From Meghimatium bilineatum (lineage: Eukaryota > Mollusca > Gastropoda > Stylommatophora > Philomycidae), in the NCBI GenBank assembly GCA_034231615.1, contig CM067311.1, forward strand, positions 17,087,643-17,151,642: a stretch of 64,000 nt of DNA. Direction: 5' to 3'. The position numbers and the translations under genes were made by a program. The first letter of the stretch is position 1. Every line of letters begins with the position of its first letter. Below the pieces are notes generated by a model that was not told the origin of the DNA, ran no database searches, and worked only from the letters and a program-made list of their open reading frames with translations. Positions 11,378 through 22,516 of the stretch are shown in pieces.

Positions 11378-12010
11378 ATAGTTTTGGACATTACTGCGTT
11401 ATATGTTGCACTTTTTCCATTTGTTTAGGAATAATTATAACAATTTGGTTCTTGTGTGAGTTTAACTTATTGAAATGTTTATTGAATCCAATGTGTTGTG
11501 GTCTTAGCTCGAAGAATGTATTTTGTTTTTAATTTGTACATTGTAACTTGTTGATATTGTCATCATTATTATAAAATATGGCATTTACCTCCATGTTGCG
11601 CCAATGATATCACATTGGATATGACAGGTATTGGTGACGCCTGATGTTTGGCTGAGACTGTGAAGGAGAAAGACATCATTTCATTATGGAAGGAGAACTG
11701 TCACAAATCATATTAATAACATCTACCTAGATGTTAATGGGTACTTGTTAGTAGGTGGATGCTGCTCAGTGGTAGAGTTGGGTCTCACAACTCGATCAAA
11801 CTTGTTTATGGTATGGAACCAATTATCCACATTGTAATGGCGATATGATTGGATGCATCAATGATGTCTCAAAATTGAACCATAGTTAAACAGCAATGTA
11901 CTATATAGGATATGCTTCTATTATGTTTATAATATTTACATAGGTGGATAACAACAGCAATACAATATATGTGTATAATATGCGATAGGTATAAATGTAT
12001 AGCCTCTTTT
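11378..12010. other. no feature recognised
   Basis: AT-rich intronic sequence; only short random frames. Confidence 0.4.
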
Positions 12011-12632
12011 TTCTTCTTTCTCAAATTCCTACAGTGTCCGTGTGTTGCCAGAGCCCGAAAGTGGAGCAAAGAATAGCAACATTGTTTACCTTTCACGCAT
12101 GTCGTAAAAGGCGACTAAGGAGGTTATGGGATGGAGATGGTTGTCCCATTCCATATAGAGTCAGAGACCCAAAGCCATGCTGAAGTCGGATGTGTCAGGC
12201 CGAAAGGTGCAGATATTGCAGCAATGTTGTAAACCATTACACAACGCATTCCGTTCTCCGGACTACATCCTGCTAATCCTGCTAAGCTAGTTTGAGAACG
12301 AACGAAGAAGAAGAAAAAGAAATTCCTACAGGTTAGCAGGATATAGTTCAGAGAACAGATTGTGTTGTGTCATGGTCTCCATCTTGACTGCGATATTTGC
12401 ACGTTTCTACCTGACAAACAGATTGTGTTGTGTCATGGTTTCCAGTTTGACTGCGATATCTGCACATTTTTGCCTGACACATCCGACTTCAGCATAGCCT
12501 CCGTGTCACTTTGACCCTCTATAGAAGACAGCCAACTCCATCCCTAAACCTCCTTAGTTGCTGCGTACAACATGCATGGCAGGTAACAATGTTCCTATTA
12601 TTTGCTTCTCTTTTGGTTCCAGAAATACATGG
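12011..12632 (-). mobile_element. family-A SINE (reverse), interrupted and internally duplicated
   Basis: Tail end at 12011-12034 and body at 12320-12632, split by the SINE at 12035. About 65 bp of the body is duplicated in tandem (around 12350-12480). Confidence 0.7.
12023..12331 (+). mobile_element. nested family-A SINE with target duplication
   Basis: Full-length copy 12035-12319 flanked by the perfect 12-bp duplication AAATTCCTACAG; the target is the 3' part of an oppositely oriented family-A SINE. Confidence 0.9.
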
Positions 12633-12671
12633 GAGATTTCATTATCAAACTCTTAGACATCACCATCCAAC

Positions 12672-12838
12672 ACCAATGTCGGATGTGTCGAGCCGTTGAC
12701 ACAAATAAAACAGTGGCACAACACATTTCCGTTCTCTGAACAACTATATCTTGCTGAAAAGATAATGCTGAAATCTAGTATAACCATTATCCCTCTATAA
12801 GAGTGGTGATCCGGTGGGAGTTTGAGAATGAATGCACA
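12672..12838 (+). mobile_element. family-B SINE
   Basis: Forward copy from the CGGATGTGTCGAGCC head to TTTGAGAATGAATGC. Confidence 0.65.
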
Positions 12839-14226
12839 CACAAAAATATCACACACTTGGGACTTGTAGTTATAATGTTAATCTCTTAAAGTCTTCTATA
12901 GTAGGCGTGGCTGAACCAGACATAATTTTGTTCACCTCATGGCAATTGTCTCTCCTTAGAATGTGATACTGTAGTTTGTGTTGGTAGTATGAATTAACTT
13001 ATCTCTCTTTCTTGAGCTACTGGCACATGAAAATTGTAATAAAATTACCTGATGTGTGAAAGTGGCCACACCTGTCATTTCCATTTATGATTTATGGATA
13101 CCCAGTTTAAAACTAAAAGATCAGAAAAGTTCTGGTGTGCGTATATCACCATCGACATCACGACTCCGAGTGACTAGAAACGGCATAAGGGAAGGTATCT
13201 TTGTAACTCAGTAATTTCATTCATATTTTTAAAATCATATTTAAACTCATGTTCTCATGTAGCGAAACAATAGTCCTAATAAATTTAAGCAGGATGTAGT
13301 CAAGTGAACGGTGAGTTGTCTCCATTTTATCATGCCAATGACCCAACACATTTAACTTCAGCAGTTCATGGGATCTAATTATCTTTCTAGGCATCAGGCC
13401 GCTATTATTGAGACAGTGACCCTTATCTTGTCAATATAGTGCCCTAGTCAAAACTAATATTCCTCGCCCAAATCCACTCCATTTATTAATTTATTGACTT
13501 TTACTTCACTTGGTCCGGCAACGGAACAATAAATATCTACTGTCTCTCCTTTCTCATGCTCAGCTGTTCATGCTAGACCGACCCAGTGGAAGGCTACTTT
13601 CTGTTTATTTTTGTAAAACAATCAATTCTGCATAGATTCAAATACAATTTTGCCCCATTGATTAGATACTGGGGATTTAGCATAAATTATTGCTGGCTGA
13701 AAAATCATGGACTAATTAATTAGTTCAAATAATTATGTAATTAAGACAAATTTACATATTCGATTATGCTGATGCTGGTTTTTGCACTCTGTATAATCAT
13801 TTTTAGTGTCTAATCTTAAAATCAAGTAATCAAGTTTAAATCTGACCTATCTGGATCATGACCCTTGGAAATAACTACGTAGTAAAATTCTCTCACAAAA
13901 TATTGCAGATGTTTTCAAATGAATAGTGTTATACATTTTATTTACAAATAAAATTTGTGGTCAGTGAAATGGGTCATGTTCCAGCTATAGAACATATGCA
14001 TTGAAAATTCTATGAGATTACCTTACAAAATGTGGAAGATATGGTGTACAAATTCCACAACTATTGTCATTTTTTGGCAATATGCTAAAATGAAGACTAT
14101 ATTAACAATTATTTCCACAGATACCTCTACCAATTTTAAATAGCTGTTAACACAAAAACAACAATAGAAAGCACGCCAGGAATAGAAGTTGGAGGTTACA
14201 ATCTGAATAATCTAAGATATGCTGGG
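12839..14226. other. AT-rich intron, no gene seen
   Basis: Apart from a weak family-B fragment at 13288 no frame, zinc-finger exon or repeat was recognised. Additional ZMYM finger exons were looked for here without success. Confidence 0.4.
13288..13370 (-). mobile_element. family-B SINE fragment, weak
   Basis: Short reverse match around AGCAGGATGTAGTCAAGTGAA. Confidence 0.35.
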
Positions 14227-14475
14227 GGTGCACAGGGTTCCGCATTGCTCTTGGCGGACTCAGGGTTAGCAAATAACCAAGATCTTACTTTCATGTGGTG
14301 CAGTCTGGAAACAGAAAGACAGCTGCTCTTGCTGTCTTTCTGACCAACACTTTTAGGCTCATTTCCATGGATATGAAGGCTGCAAATGGAATGAGAATTG
14401 CCTGCAAAAAATGAGCAATATCTCAGAGATTTCTATGCCAACACACCCAGCAGCACACGAGTACGGCATCGTTGC
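14227..14475 (+). mobile_element. family-C 5' fragment, diverged subfamily
   Basis: Matches the 5' 240 bp of family C and is closest to the copy at 59527 (shared block around CCAACACTTTTAGGCTC). Ends without the 3' tail. Confidence 0.6.
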
Positions 14476-14538
14476 ATTTCGTCTCGGTCAGCCAATGTAC
14501 CAATATTGGTAGATCCCGCTAAAATATGGTGATCCTAT

Positions 14539-15689
14539 GAGTGCATAATTCTTCTTCTTCTGCGTTCGCTCTCATATAACCAGAACAAATTTATCGTGTG
14601 ATTTCTGTCAGGGAGCGTGATGTACATTATATTGCAAGTTCCACAGTGAAACTGTGTTATTTGCACCTCGGTTGGCCACTTTGTGGTCTGGACGTCCGAG
14701 GCCCAGCACATCCGTGTTTGTCATGCCTTTAATTCGGGTAGTAGGCTTCCCTAGTCCGTACAGCCTGCCTATCTGTCGACAGGCATGCAGGAGTGAATCT
14801 TCGCCGAGACGATTGTTGTTCACGTCTATCTTGCACAAGGTGTTCCGCAGTCTATGAACTTGCCTCGACATACTGTGCCTGTGCCCATCAGGTACTGAAC
14901 CTTTTCTCATCCACGAGCCTGGTTCCACTTGAGGAAGAACTCAACAGAAGAGTTGGACCCTGGCTCTTTCGCCTTCTTAGCTGAGGTGTTGTTCACCGTC
15001 ATCGTGACCCCCTCGCCCAAGTTCGAGTCTCACACCACACGTTTGGGAGCAAGGTGTTAGAGCTGAGCGACCGTGTCCCATTTGCGCTGAGCCCGTTGGG
15101 TACTGAACCCTTTCTCTCCGCGAGTTTGTTTCCAGTATAGGAAGCTCGCCAGGATGTAATAGAGTTGGACCAGGTCTTCTTTCTTTGCCGGGAACCCACG
15201 ATTGGGTGTGGGACTCCATATGGAACTCGGGTAACTAGAAGCTTGTCTCAAGCTAACAAGAGCTTGTAGTTCAGATTTCCTTGGAACTTGTTTTCTTTTT
15301 ATTTGCAGTTTGTGCTGCCCTTTCATTGTACTCAGTGTGTAGTCTTTTCGACTCTCGCTAAGCATCTGCATTTTTGTACCATTTCATTGGCCAAACCTCC
15401 AATGCTAGGACTGGACTTATTTGCGTCACTGTGTGTCGACAGTACAGTTGCATGAGGTGGTGCTAGTAGTGTCGGAGTTATTGTGTCTTTTATGCAGTCA
15501 TATCTCTTTCCATCTGCTGCCTCCACATTCACGAACACGATTTCCAAATGATTTAGCCAGAATCAGCACAATCCGCTGTGTTTCTGTTCCGAGGGTGCAC
15601 CACGAGGAGGTACATTTGGGATCTTAGCTATCTGCTAACCCTGGGTCCACCGAGAGCAGTGCGTTCCCTTTGCACCCCGAGTGCATAAT
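14539..15689 (-). mobile_element. family-C retroposon, copy 2 with target duplication
   Basis: Element 14550-15678 (1129 bp) flanked by the perfect 11-bp duplication GAGTGCATAAT. Tail TTCTTCTTCTGCG on the plus strand is the complement of the 3' end. One internal unit only, which accounts for much of the shorter length. Confidence 0.88.
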
Positions 15690-15735
15690 GAATCTGGACA
15701 AAGCAACACATGCTAAAGGGCAGCGTTGTGTATGT

Positions 15736-15914
15736 GAATCGATATTCCACCTAAGGCGGATGTGTTGGGCCATTGGTACAAATAAAATGGAGACACAATG
15801 CATTTCCATTCTCTTGACCACATCCTGCTGGAAATTTAGATTGGATCATAGTCCTGCTACAAGAGAGATCCAGCAGGAGTTTGAGAATTAATGCTGAAGA
15901 AGAAGAATCGATAT
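15736..15914 (+). mobile_element. family-B SINE with target duplication
   Basis: Element 15746-15904 (159 bp) flanked by the perfect 10-bp duplication GAATCGATAT. Confidence 0.88.
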
Positions 15915-16279
15915 AGCGACAATGAAGCCACAATTGTCCAGCACGAGACCGACTGACGGAAGTACTGTTCATGCTCGAGAACACAAAGCTCAGATGTCCC
16001 ACCACAATTGATCCTATTCAAAGTAGGAGTCACGACTCAGGTATTAGATATGCAAACTTGAAGATGCACTCCTGGGTATGGGAAAAAAACTTTTAATACA
16101 GCTCACCACTGCACACAATTGGACACGCATTGAACAAATGTCTGGGAGCACATTGTTCAAATTACAGACAGAAGCAGTGTTGAGACTCAAACTCTTGGCA
16201 AAGTAGGGAGGGCAAGCAAGTCTTTGTCAGGAAAGACATTGCAAATGACTGTCGCCGTTGCCAACACAGCTCAGAGAGG

Positions 16280-16345
16280 ATAAGGTTCATTACCGTTTTA
16301 TTTGCACCACTGGCCCGACATATCCATCTTCTGCAGTGTATGTGT
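16280..16345 (-). mobile_element. family-B SINE head fragment
   Basis: Reverse head fragment leading directly into a 70-bp minisatellite unit, as at 19701-19756. Confidence 0.55.
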
Positions 16346-16440
16346 ATTGACTCTTCAAACAAGTTTGATATTTCTTTCATTGTCAAGTCAAAGACTTTTT
16401 GTCTGTATGTATAGTGACTCTTCAAAATAACAGTTTGAAA
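16340..16440. repeat. 70-bp minisatellite units, isolated
   Basis: One and a half units of the array seen at 20485-21010, attached to the same family-B SINE head fragment. Confidence 0.65.
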
Positions 16441-16456
16441 TTGTCAATATTTTCTT

Positions 16457-16460
<4 letters not shown>

Positions 16461-16488
<28 letters not shown>
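16461..16488. repeat. (TA)n microsatellite
   Basis: Perfect TA run following the minisatellite-like stretch at 16345-16440. Confidence 0.95.
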
Positions 16489-16492
<4 letters not shown>

Positions 16493-16666
16493 CTCTGTTG
16501 AAAAACTCCTCTACACTGAAAAGATCCAGAAATGGTTAAGTGGAAGTCAAATCAAGATGCAAAGGAATAAGACTCGGAATGTACAACTAAGGGATGAGAT
16601 CTTACAGGCTATGTGGAGATCACACATAATGTGGTCTAAATAATTTTATAAAGTGGGAAAACTAAC

Positions 16667-16964
16667 CTTGCCGTGTGGTCATACGTCCTGCTGGGCCGAA
16701 TGTTTTCTGCTGTACTGGAGTACTTTGTTGTTGTACTGGCGTAATTTGCTGCTGTACTGGTATACTTTGCTTCTGTACTGGCATACTTTGCTGCTGTACA
16801 TGAAGTTGCGCTAGAGATGCTGCTTGAGTAGGTGGTATTGGCCCTAAGCTTGAAGACGCTTGTTTCACAGCAAACTGGGTTTGAAATGTAGCGACGCAGG
16901 AATAAGAGCAGAAGTTAAGGACTGAGGCATCACTCATTGTAAGGTGGTATTGAGCAGGCACAAC
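16667..16964 (-). CDS. ZMYM2/3/4-like: ZMYM-like exon: finger 8 and Gln/Pro-rich linker
   Basis: Begins after an AATTCATAG acceptor in phase 0, directly completing the CDQCRK half-finger of the previous exon with VVPAQYHLTMSDASVLNFCS. It then runs into a linker of repeated Gln-Gln-x-x-Pro-Val-Gln units and ends at a GTTAGT donor in phase 1 (298 nt). The YHLTMSD...NFCSY...FQ pattern is a ZMYM2/3/4 family signature. The Gln repeats come from degenerate CTG/TTG-rich sequence and may vary in length. Confidence 0.9.
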
Positions 16965-17124
16965 CTATGAATTCAAGTTTTAAAAACATCAAACATTGCA
17001 TTTGATGAGAGTATTCATTAATTTAATGCTTTTTTCCCAATGGAAATAAAAAGAAAAACCATATATTCAAACTTCATAGCAACATTTTGTTATCAATGTG
17101 AGATGTGGACATCTTCATAACATT

Positions 17125-17404
17125 CTTCTTCTTCTTCTGCGTTCGTTCTCAAATTCCTGCAGATTAGCAGGATGTAGTCCGGAGAACGAAATGCGTTGTA
17201 TCATGGTTTACAGCATTGCTGTGATATCTGCGCCTTTCGGCCTGATACATCCGACTTCAGCATGGTTTTGGGTCACTGACCCTATATGGGATGGGACAGC
17301 CAACTCTATCCCATAACCTCCGTAGTCGCCTTTTACGGCATGCGTGGAAGGTAAACAGTGTTGCTATTCTTTGCTCCCCTTTCGGGCCCTGGCAACACAT
17401 GGGT
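17125..17404 (-). mobile_element. family-A SINE
   Basis: Full-length reverse copy. The flank ATCTTCATAACATT at 17111 has its partner beyond the separate SINE at 18806-19047. Confidence 0.85.
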
Positions 17405-17480
17405 GTTCCAGCCTCTGCTCACTGGACTAAGCCCCCTCTCCTCACCAAGGAGCTGGCCTCGATGGGGCAAAAAAAGTAAA
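17405..17480 (-). pseudogene. GAA-tail LINE 5' region fragment
   Basis: Matches 47080-47130 of the large LINE (CTAAGCCCC, GACCTCGATGGGGC region). Confidence 0.55.
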
Positions 17481-17689
17481 TGCTACACCTGTGCCTAAGT
17501 CACCCAGACCTCTGTCAGATTCCCCAAAGCCACCTTATCTATTGAACAGATCTTCACACGAGTCTCTCGCAATGTTATCTATGCAAATGTTACACGATGA
17601 CAAATGTAGGGGAGACTAGTATGAGATTCGCAGACTGATTTTGTGAACATTTATACAGTATCAATGACAAGACCACTTCAATGGAATGG

Positions 17690-18140
17690 ACCATCGGGGT
17701 GTCCGTGATACTCGTGACTGACATGAAGACATGTTTTGAAAATGACCAGACTCAACGCAAACTTGAAAACAGTTACATCTATCAATTTGGCACAACAACA
17801 AAGCCCCTTGGGATCAATACCCGTCAGTTCTACGAGTAGAAATCATGTTCTGTACTATTCTGCTTGTTTTGGTTTTTTTGTGTGGATATTTTAATGTTTT
17901 GTTTATTTTCTGCTCTGACCTAAATTTTTACTCTACTGGTGCTTATCTGTATTTAGCTCAAGTGAACATCAACATGATCAGTGCTGTTTTTCACATTGTA
18001 TTATTTTGTGAATTTCTTCTTGATAAAAGATTTTTTGTTAGAAACGTCGGATTTGTATATTTTACCAGTAATAAGCAAAGCTTCATAACCTTGTTCCAAG
18101 TTTCACCTGAGTCTCAAACCCAGTCTCAAAATTGAAGTGA
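17690..18140 (+). pseudogene. Penelope-like element 3' fragment
   Basis: Frame QRKLENSYIYQFGTTTKPLG with GINTRQ is the end of a GIY-YIG domain of Penelope-like elements; the following AT-rich 3' region contains AGAAACGTCGGATTTG, typical of these elements. Broken copy. Confidence 0.7.
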
Positions 18141-18299
18141 CAAAAATCACATCTAATTCATCCTAAATGTAAACGGTGATACACAATCTCTTGTTGGATG
18201 AATGAAACCGAATAAGTAAAAACTATGAATACCACAAATCGAAATATGCAATTAAGTCAGCATTTCATGTCATAAATAATCCAAATTGAGTATAATTTC

Positions 18300-18610
18300 A
18301 ATTGCTCATCATCATCATCAAGTGCTGTCTCCCCAACAAGGTCGGCTGCAACAGACCAAAATCCTATCTCATTTTGGTGGTGCACTCTGCTAGACTGTAA
18401 CCTATCCATCTTGTTATGTTACTCTCCCACTTGTATCTCTGCCTATATCTTGCTCTGTTTTATTTGACTTTACCCTCAAGTAAGGTCTTTTAATGTGTCC
18501 AAAATATTTTATTCGCCTATCTTTATTTCTCTTAGTAATTCTTCATATTAAGTGTTGTTAAAACCTGTTATTTTCTTCTTTCCATGATGTTCTCCCTATT
18601 CTTCTATCAA
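18300..18610 (-). pseudogene. RTE-like LINE 3' end, decayed
   Basis: Same 3' region as the copies at 4203 and 6603 including the (CAT)n complement of the tail, with deletions. Confidence 0.7.
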
Positions 18611-18805
18611 TGGCAGCAAGAATTAAAGTGCTTAAAAAATATGACTCAAAGGGTCAAAAGACAGGATTGACTTCACATTACTCAGTTTTTCCCATATATC
18701 CTGCACCCCCTTTCAATAAAGTAGTAGCAAGTCACCTCTAGAGAGTAAAACTCATTGTACTCAACTGAACTTGTTATTTAATCACCATAAAACAGCACTA
18801 TTAGC

Positions 18806-19047
18806 ATCTGCATTTGTTCTTAAACTCCTGCAGATTAACAGGATGTAGTCCAGAGAACGGAATGCGCTGTGCCATGGTTTACATCATTGCTGTAATATCT
18901 GTGCCTTTCGGTCTGACACATCCAACTTCAGAATGGCTTTGGGTCACTGACACTATATGGGATGGGACAGCCAACTCCATCCCATAACCTCCTTAGTCGC
19001 CATTTTAAACATTGTTGCTATTCGTTGCTCCCGGCAACATACGGGCG
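18806..19047 (-). mobile_element. family-A SINE
   Basis: Reverse copy with a small internal deletion near 19005. The 14-bp flank at 19048-19061 matches 17111-17124. Confidence 0.8.
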
Positions 19048-19195
19048 ATCTTCATAACATTATGTTATCAATGTCAGATGTCGGCACTAACTAAAGAACA
19101 AGAGAGAAAGCTTACTAGGTGTGAAATGAGATGTCTAAGTAAAGCAGCACACAGAACAAGAAGATCCAAGTGAGGAATGAAGAGATTACAATTAC

Positions 19196-19473
19196 TTCTT
19201 TTGCTACGGGGATCTCCCTGGCGTAGTGGTTAAGCTGTTCGCACTGTGTTCAAGAGGTCACGGGTTCGAATCCGGCTCGTGTCATCTTGTTTATAAGGTG
19301 GATTTTTTTTCGGAGATCCCTGTGGATTATCACTTGAAGCTAAGGAGTTACGTGCTATAAGTGGTACTCTCGGCAGGCGGCGTGCCGCTTCGTTGAGAGG
19401 GACAGAGTACATATGGGAAACCGAGTACAGTGAAATCAATCTTCTACAGCTTTTAAACCCTTTCTTTTGCTAC
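19196..19473 (+). mobile_element. tRNA-derived SINE with target duplication
   Basis: Element 19208-19461 (254 bp) with box A TGGCGTAGTGG and box B GGTTCGAATCC in the first 75 bp, flanked by the perfect 12-bp duplication TTCTTTTGCTAC. Its end lacks the GAA tail of families A-C, so it uses a different LINE. Confidence 0.92.
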
Positions 19474-19477
19474 ATTT

Positions 19478-19700
19478 TTTCTCAAACTCTTGCAGATTAG
19501 CAGGATATAGTCCAGAGAGCGGAATGCATTGTCATGGTTTAGTTTTGCTGTGATATCTGTACCTTGGCCTGATATATGACATTAGTATGACTTCTGGATC
19601 ATTATGACCCTATATGGGACAGCCAACACCACACTGGAAGCTACTTAGTCACCTACCTCTTCAACATGCATGGAAGGTGAACAGTTTTGCTATTATTCTT
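19478..19700 (-). mobile_element. diverged family-A SINE
   Basis: Reverse copy, recognisable by TTGCAGATTAGCAGGATATAG and AACATGCATGGAAGGTGAAC, with several deletions. Confidence 0.6.
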
Positions 19701-19756
19701 CAGCGTTCATTCCGTTTTATTTGCGTCAATGGCCCGACACATCCGTCTTCGCTGTG
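19701..19756 (-). mobile_element. family-B SINE head fragment
   Basis: Reverse fragment ending at the TA into which the mariner inserted. Confidence 0.6.
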
Positions 19757-20484
19757 TACGAGGCGTGTTCAAATGAAAACGGGACTTGTTACACCACGCG
19801 TGATAGAGCGCACTGATATTGATGACATTTTGCACTAGTAATGAGTATCCAATAATTTACATACGGTCACGTGTTCATCTTCCCAGCATGCATATGTGCT
19901 GCAGAAGACTGTTAACAATATGGCGGGTGTGATTCCGAATCCGTCCAAAGTGAATCAGCATGCTGTGATCCAGTTTCTTTCATTTGAAGGATGTCAAGCA
20001 GTAGACATTCATCGGAGAATGAAGGCTAAGCGACCAGGCAGACTTTCTCAAGGTGTGATTCTTCTCCACGACAACGCTCGTCCGCACGTCGCAAAAATTG
20101 TGCAGGAAACATTGGCAAAGAAGAATTGGGAAGTTCTTCATCACCCAGCCTATAGTCCCGATTTATCCCCGTGTGATTTCCATTTGTTCGGACCGTTGAA
20201 GAAAGCACTAAAGGGACAGTGATTCAACAGCGACGCAGACGTGAAGACAGCGGTGACCACATGGTTCAGAGAACAGCCACGCAACTTTTTCTCGGACGGC
20301 ATTCGACGTCTACCTAAACAGTGGGATGCTTGCCTAAATGCATACGGAGATTTTTTCTGATGAACCCAGGTGCATTCTTATTCACAAGTGGTTGCTTTGT
20401 TCAATTCCATTGAAAATATTAAATTGCGTATGATACTTTTTAAATAAATCCACAAGTCCCGTTTTCATTTGAACACGCCTCGTA
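19757..20484 (+). mobile_element. internally deleted mariner with perfect 31-bp TIRs
   Basis: Terminal inverted repeats (19759-19789 and 20452-20482) are identical over 31 bp and flanked by TA on both sides. At about 725 bp the element is shorter than a 1.3-kb mariner because the transposase is internally deleted. It is inserted at the junction of a family-B SINE fragment and a 70-bp minisatellite; a related unfilled junction lies near 16335. Confidence 0.92.
19896..20360 (+). pseudogene. mariner transposase remnant, internally deleted
   Basis: The frame joins an N-terminal helix-turn-helix segment (FLSFEGCQAVDIHRRM) directly to the catalytic C-terminal half with HDNARPHVA and YSPDLSPCDFHLFGPLKKAL, the second and third Asp regions of a DD34D transposase. 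The first catalytic Asp region is missing. A stop follows LKGQ at 20222, and homology continues past it to about 20360. Confidence 0.85.
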
Positions 20485-21010
20485 TTTGTATTGACTCTTC
20501 AAGACAGGTTGTATGATATTTCTCTCATTGTCATGTCAAAGACTTTTGTCTGTATGTGTATTGACTCTTCAAGACAGTTGTTTATTTCTACATTGTCAAG
20601 TCAAAGACTTTTGTCTTCTTCTTCTGCGCTCAGCATCTGTGGTCATGCTATACCATAAGGCCTGTCGTCAAGACGAAGTCCACTGTCTTCTCCAGGTCAG
20701 AGCGGCTGCCCCATAGTTTTTGCCTCAAGTCTGTATCTTCTGGCCAGGTCTGCTGTCTCTGCTCTTTGTATGTTGGCAGTCCTGAAGTATGTGTTCCGGG
20801 GTCTGGGTTCCGGATACACATGGACATTCATATGTGTATGAAATCCTTAATCGGTAAAGGAGACTTTTGTCTGTATGTGTATTGACTCTTCAAGACAAGT
20901 TGTATGATATTTCTTTCATTGTCAAGGCAAAGACTTTTGTCTGTATGTGTATTGACTCTTCAAGACAGTTGTTTAATATTTTTTCATTGTCAAGTTAAAG
21001 ACTTTTGTCC
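20485..21010. repeat. 70-bp minisatellite interrupted by a LINE
   Basis: Units containing GTCTGTATGTGTATTGACTC and CATTGTCAAGTCAAAGAC at 20485-20615 and 20861-21010. Confidence 0.85.
20605..20871 (-). pseudogene. 5'-truncated RNase-H LINE with target duplication
   Basis: Element 20616-20860 flanked by the perfect 11-bp duplication AGACTTTTGTC, inside a 70-bp minisatellite. Minus-strand frame has CVSGTQTPEHILQDC, the C-terminal zinc-knuckle-like end; tail GAGCGCAGAAGAAG. Confidence 0.88.
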
Positions 21011-21139
21011 AGAACCTTGTAGTATTGGATCACAATATTGTACTAATCATTCAAACATTTTCTATTTCTAAAACTTGGCAGTGTATTTTTCTATTCAATT
21101 TTTAACTTTTCAGCATTTATTATTAAATTACCTGGTGAT

Positions 21140-22360
21140 CACCAGTACCATTTAGTTTTCATGGCTGTCAATAGTATCATTTCAAGAAACTTTCTATGTA
21201 TTAGTTGTCAATAGTATGATTTCAATAGTATAATAGGGCTGTCAATAGTATAATTTCAAGTTAACCTTTAGAGCCCTGGCTTAAAATTACAAAACTTCCC
21301 CCAGGGCCTGACTTATTTTTTGGAAAATTTGCGTTATTGATGGTGGGTGTTTTGAAAACGTCATAACTTTTTTGTTTTAAAAGATATCAAAATAATTTTT
21401 GCACATCTAAATAAAGGAGTGAATAGTGAACATTATCGTGTTTTTTTTGTTGTTGTATGTGTGATATGACAGTTGTGAGCACGTTTTGAAGTTGAAAATT
21501 CTGGCGAAAAACGCAAAACGTCATTTTCAAAATCGCAAATATATCGTCGTGACGACCCTAATACATGAGCAATGTGTGGCAACATTGATAAAATCCTCAT
21601 AAATACCTATACTTATTGTATATGTATTGTTTTATATCAAAACTAATATAATATGAACTAAAAAAACGAATAAAACGTGAAGAAATTGCATATAACGTCC
21701 GTCCGGTCAACACTAGGTCTATGCCGACACGCAGCGTAATTATTGTCCATGCACACACGTGTCACCCCTGATACATATTATTTTTGTGCTTTTTAATGAA
21801 TACACACACATTCTTATCAAATAACAACATATTAAACACAAAAAACAACAATTAGAACATGTAGTCACGATCACTTACCCATGCCACGCGGTACTCAATT
21901 TGATAGTAAAATACGGCCGAAAATGGCTAAAGTCGCTCTAGAAATGCGTTGACAAATTCAACCGGCTTTCTCTCTCTTACAATCGTAATGAGTAAAGGAA
22001 TTTGACCTTTAAACTGTGACGTATTCCTAGCTTCGTGTTCCGGGAATTCTACGTCATATAAGCTTTAACTTCGTGAAGTTACGTACTCGGGAATTGAGTG
22101 ATATCGTATGTTGCGTGATTGCGACCACAGGCACTACGGGATGCACACGCAAGGCGCAATGTTGCGACCGTAGGGGCCTAAAGGTTAAGTTCTATGTATT
22201 AGTTTACATAGCTGTCAATTGTATAATTTCAATAGTATAATAGGGCTGTCAATAGTATCATTTCAAGTTCTATGTATTAGTTTACATGACTGTCAATAGT
22301 ATAATTTCAAGTTCTATGTATTAGTTTTCATGGCTTTCAATATTATCATTTCTGGAAATA
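21140..22360. repeat. about 44-bp minisatellite interrupted by piggyBac-like element
   Basis: Degenerate units with CTGTCAATAGTATCATTTCA and TCTATGTATTAGTTT at 21140-21260 and 22189-22360. Confidence 0.8.
21261..22188. mobile_element. piggyBac-like non-autonomous element 1
   Basis: Bounded by TTAA at 21261 and 22185 with inverted ends CCTTTAGAGCCC and its near-complement GGGGCCTAAAGG. About 928 bp, no coding capacity seen. It sits inside a minisatellite whose units flank it on both sides. TTAA target and CCYT start are piggyBac hallmarks. Confidence 0.7.
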
Positions 22361-22516
22361 AATCTATGGGAAGATAAATCCGGCTATTGCTGTCTTAGAA
22401 AATGTTGATGTTGACATATACAAAGAAGAAGTCTTGCCAGGTTTTTGTTGAGTGTACCATTAATGAAATACATACATGGACAATAAAAAAACAAAGTCAA
22501 ATGCTGAATATGCTAC

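Noticed and set aside
19208-19285. tRNA gene candidate
   Set aside because: Box A and B are intact, but the sequence continues into a 254-bp unit bounded by target duplications and no tRNA 3' end follows; it is a SINE head. The same holds for 37937.
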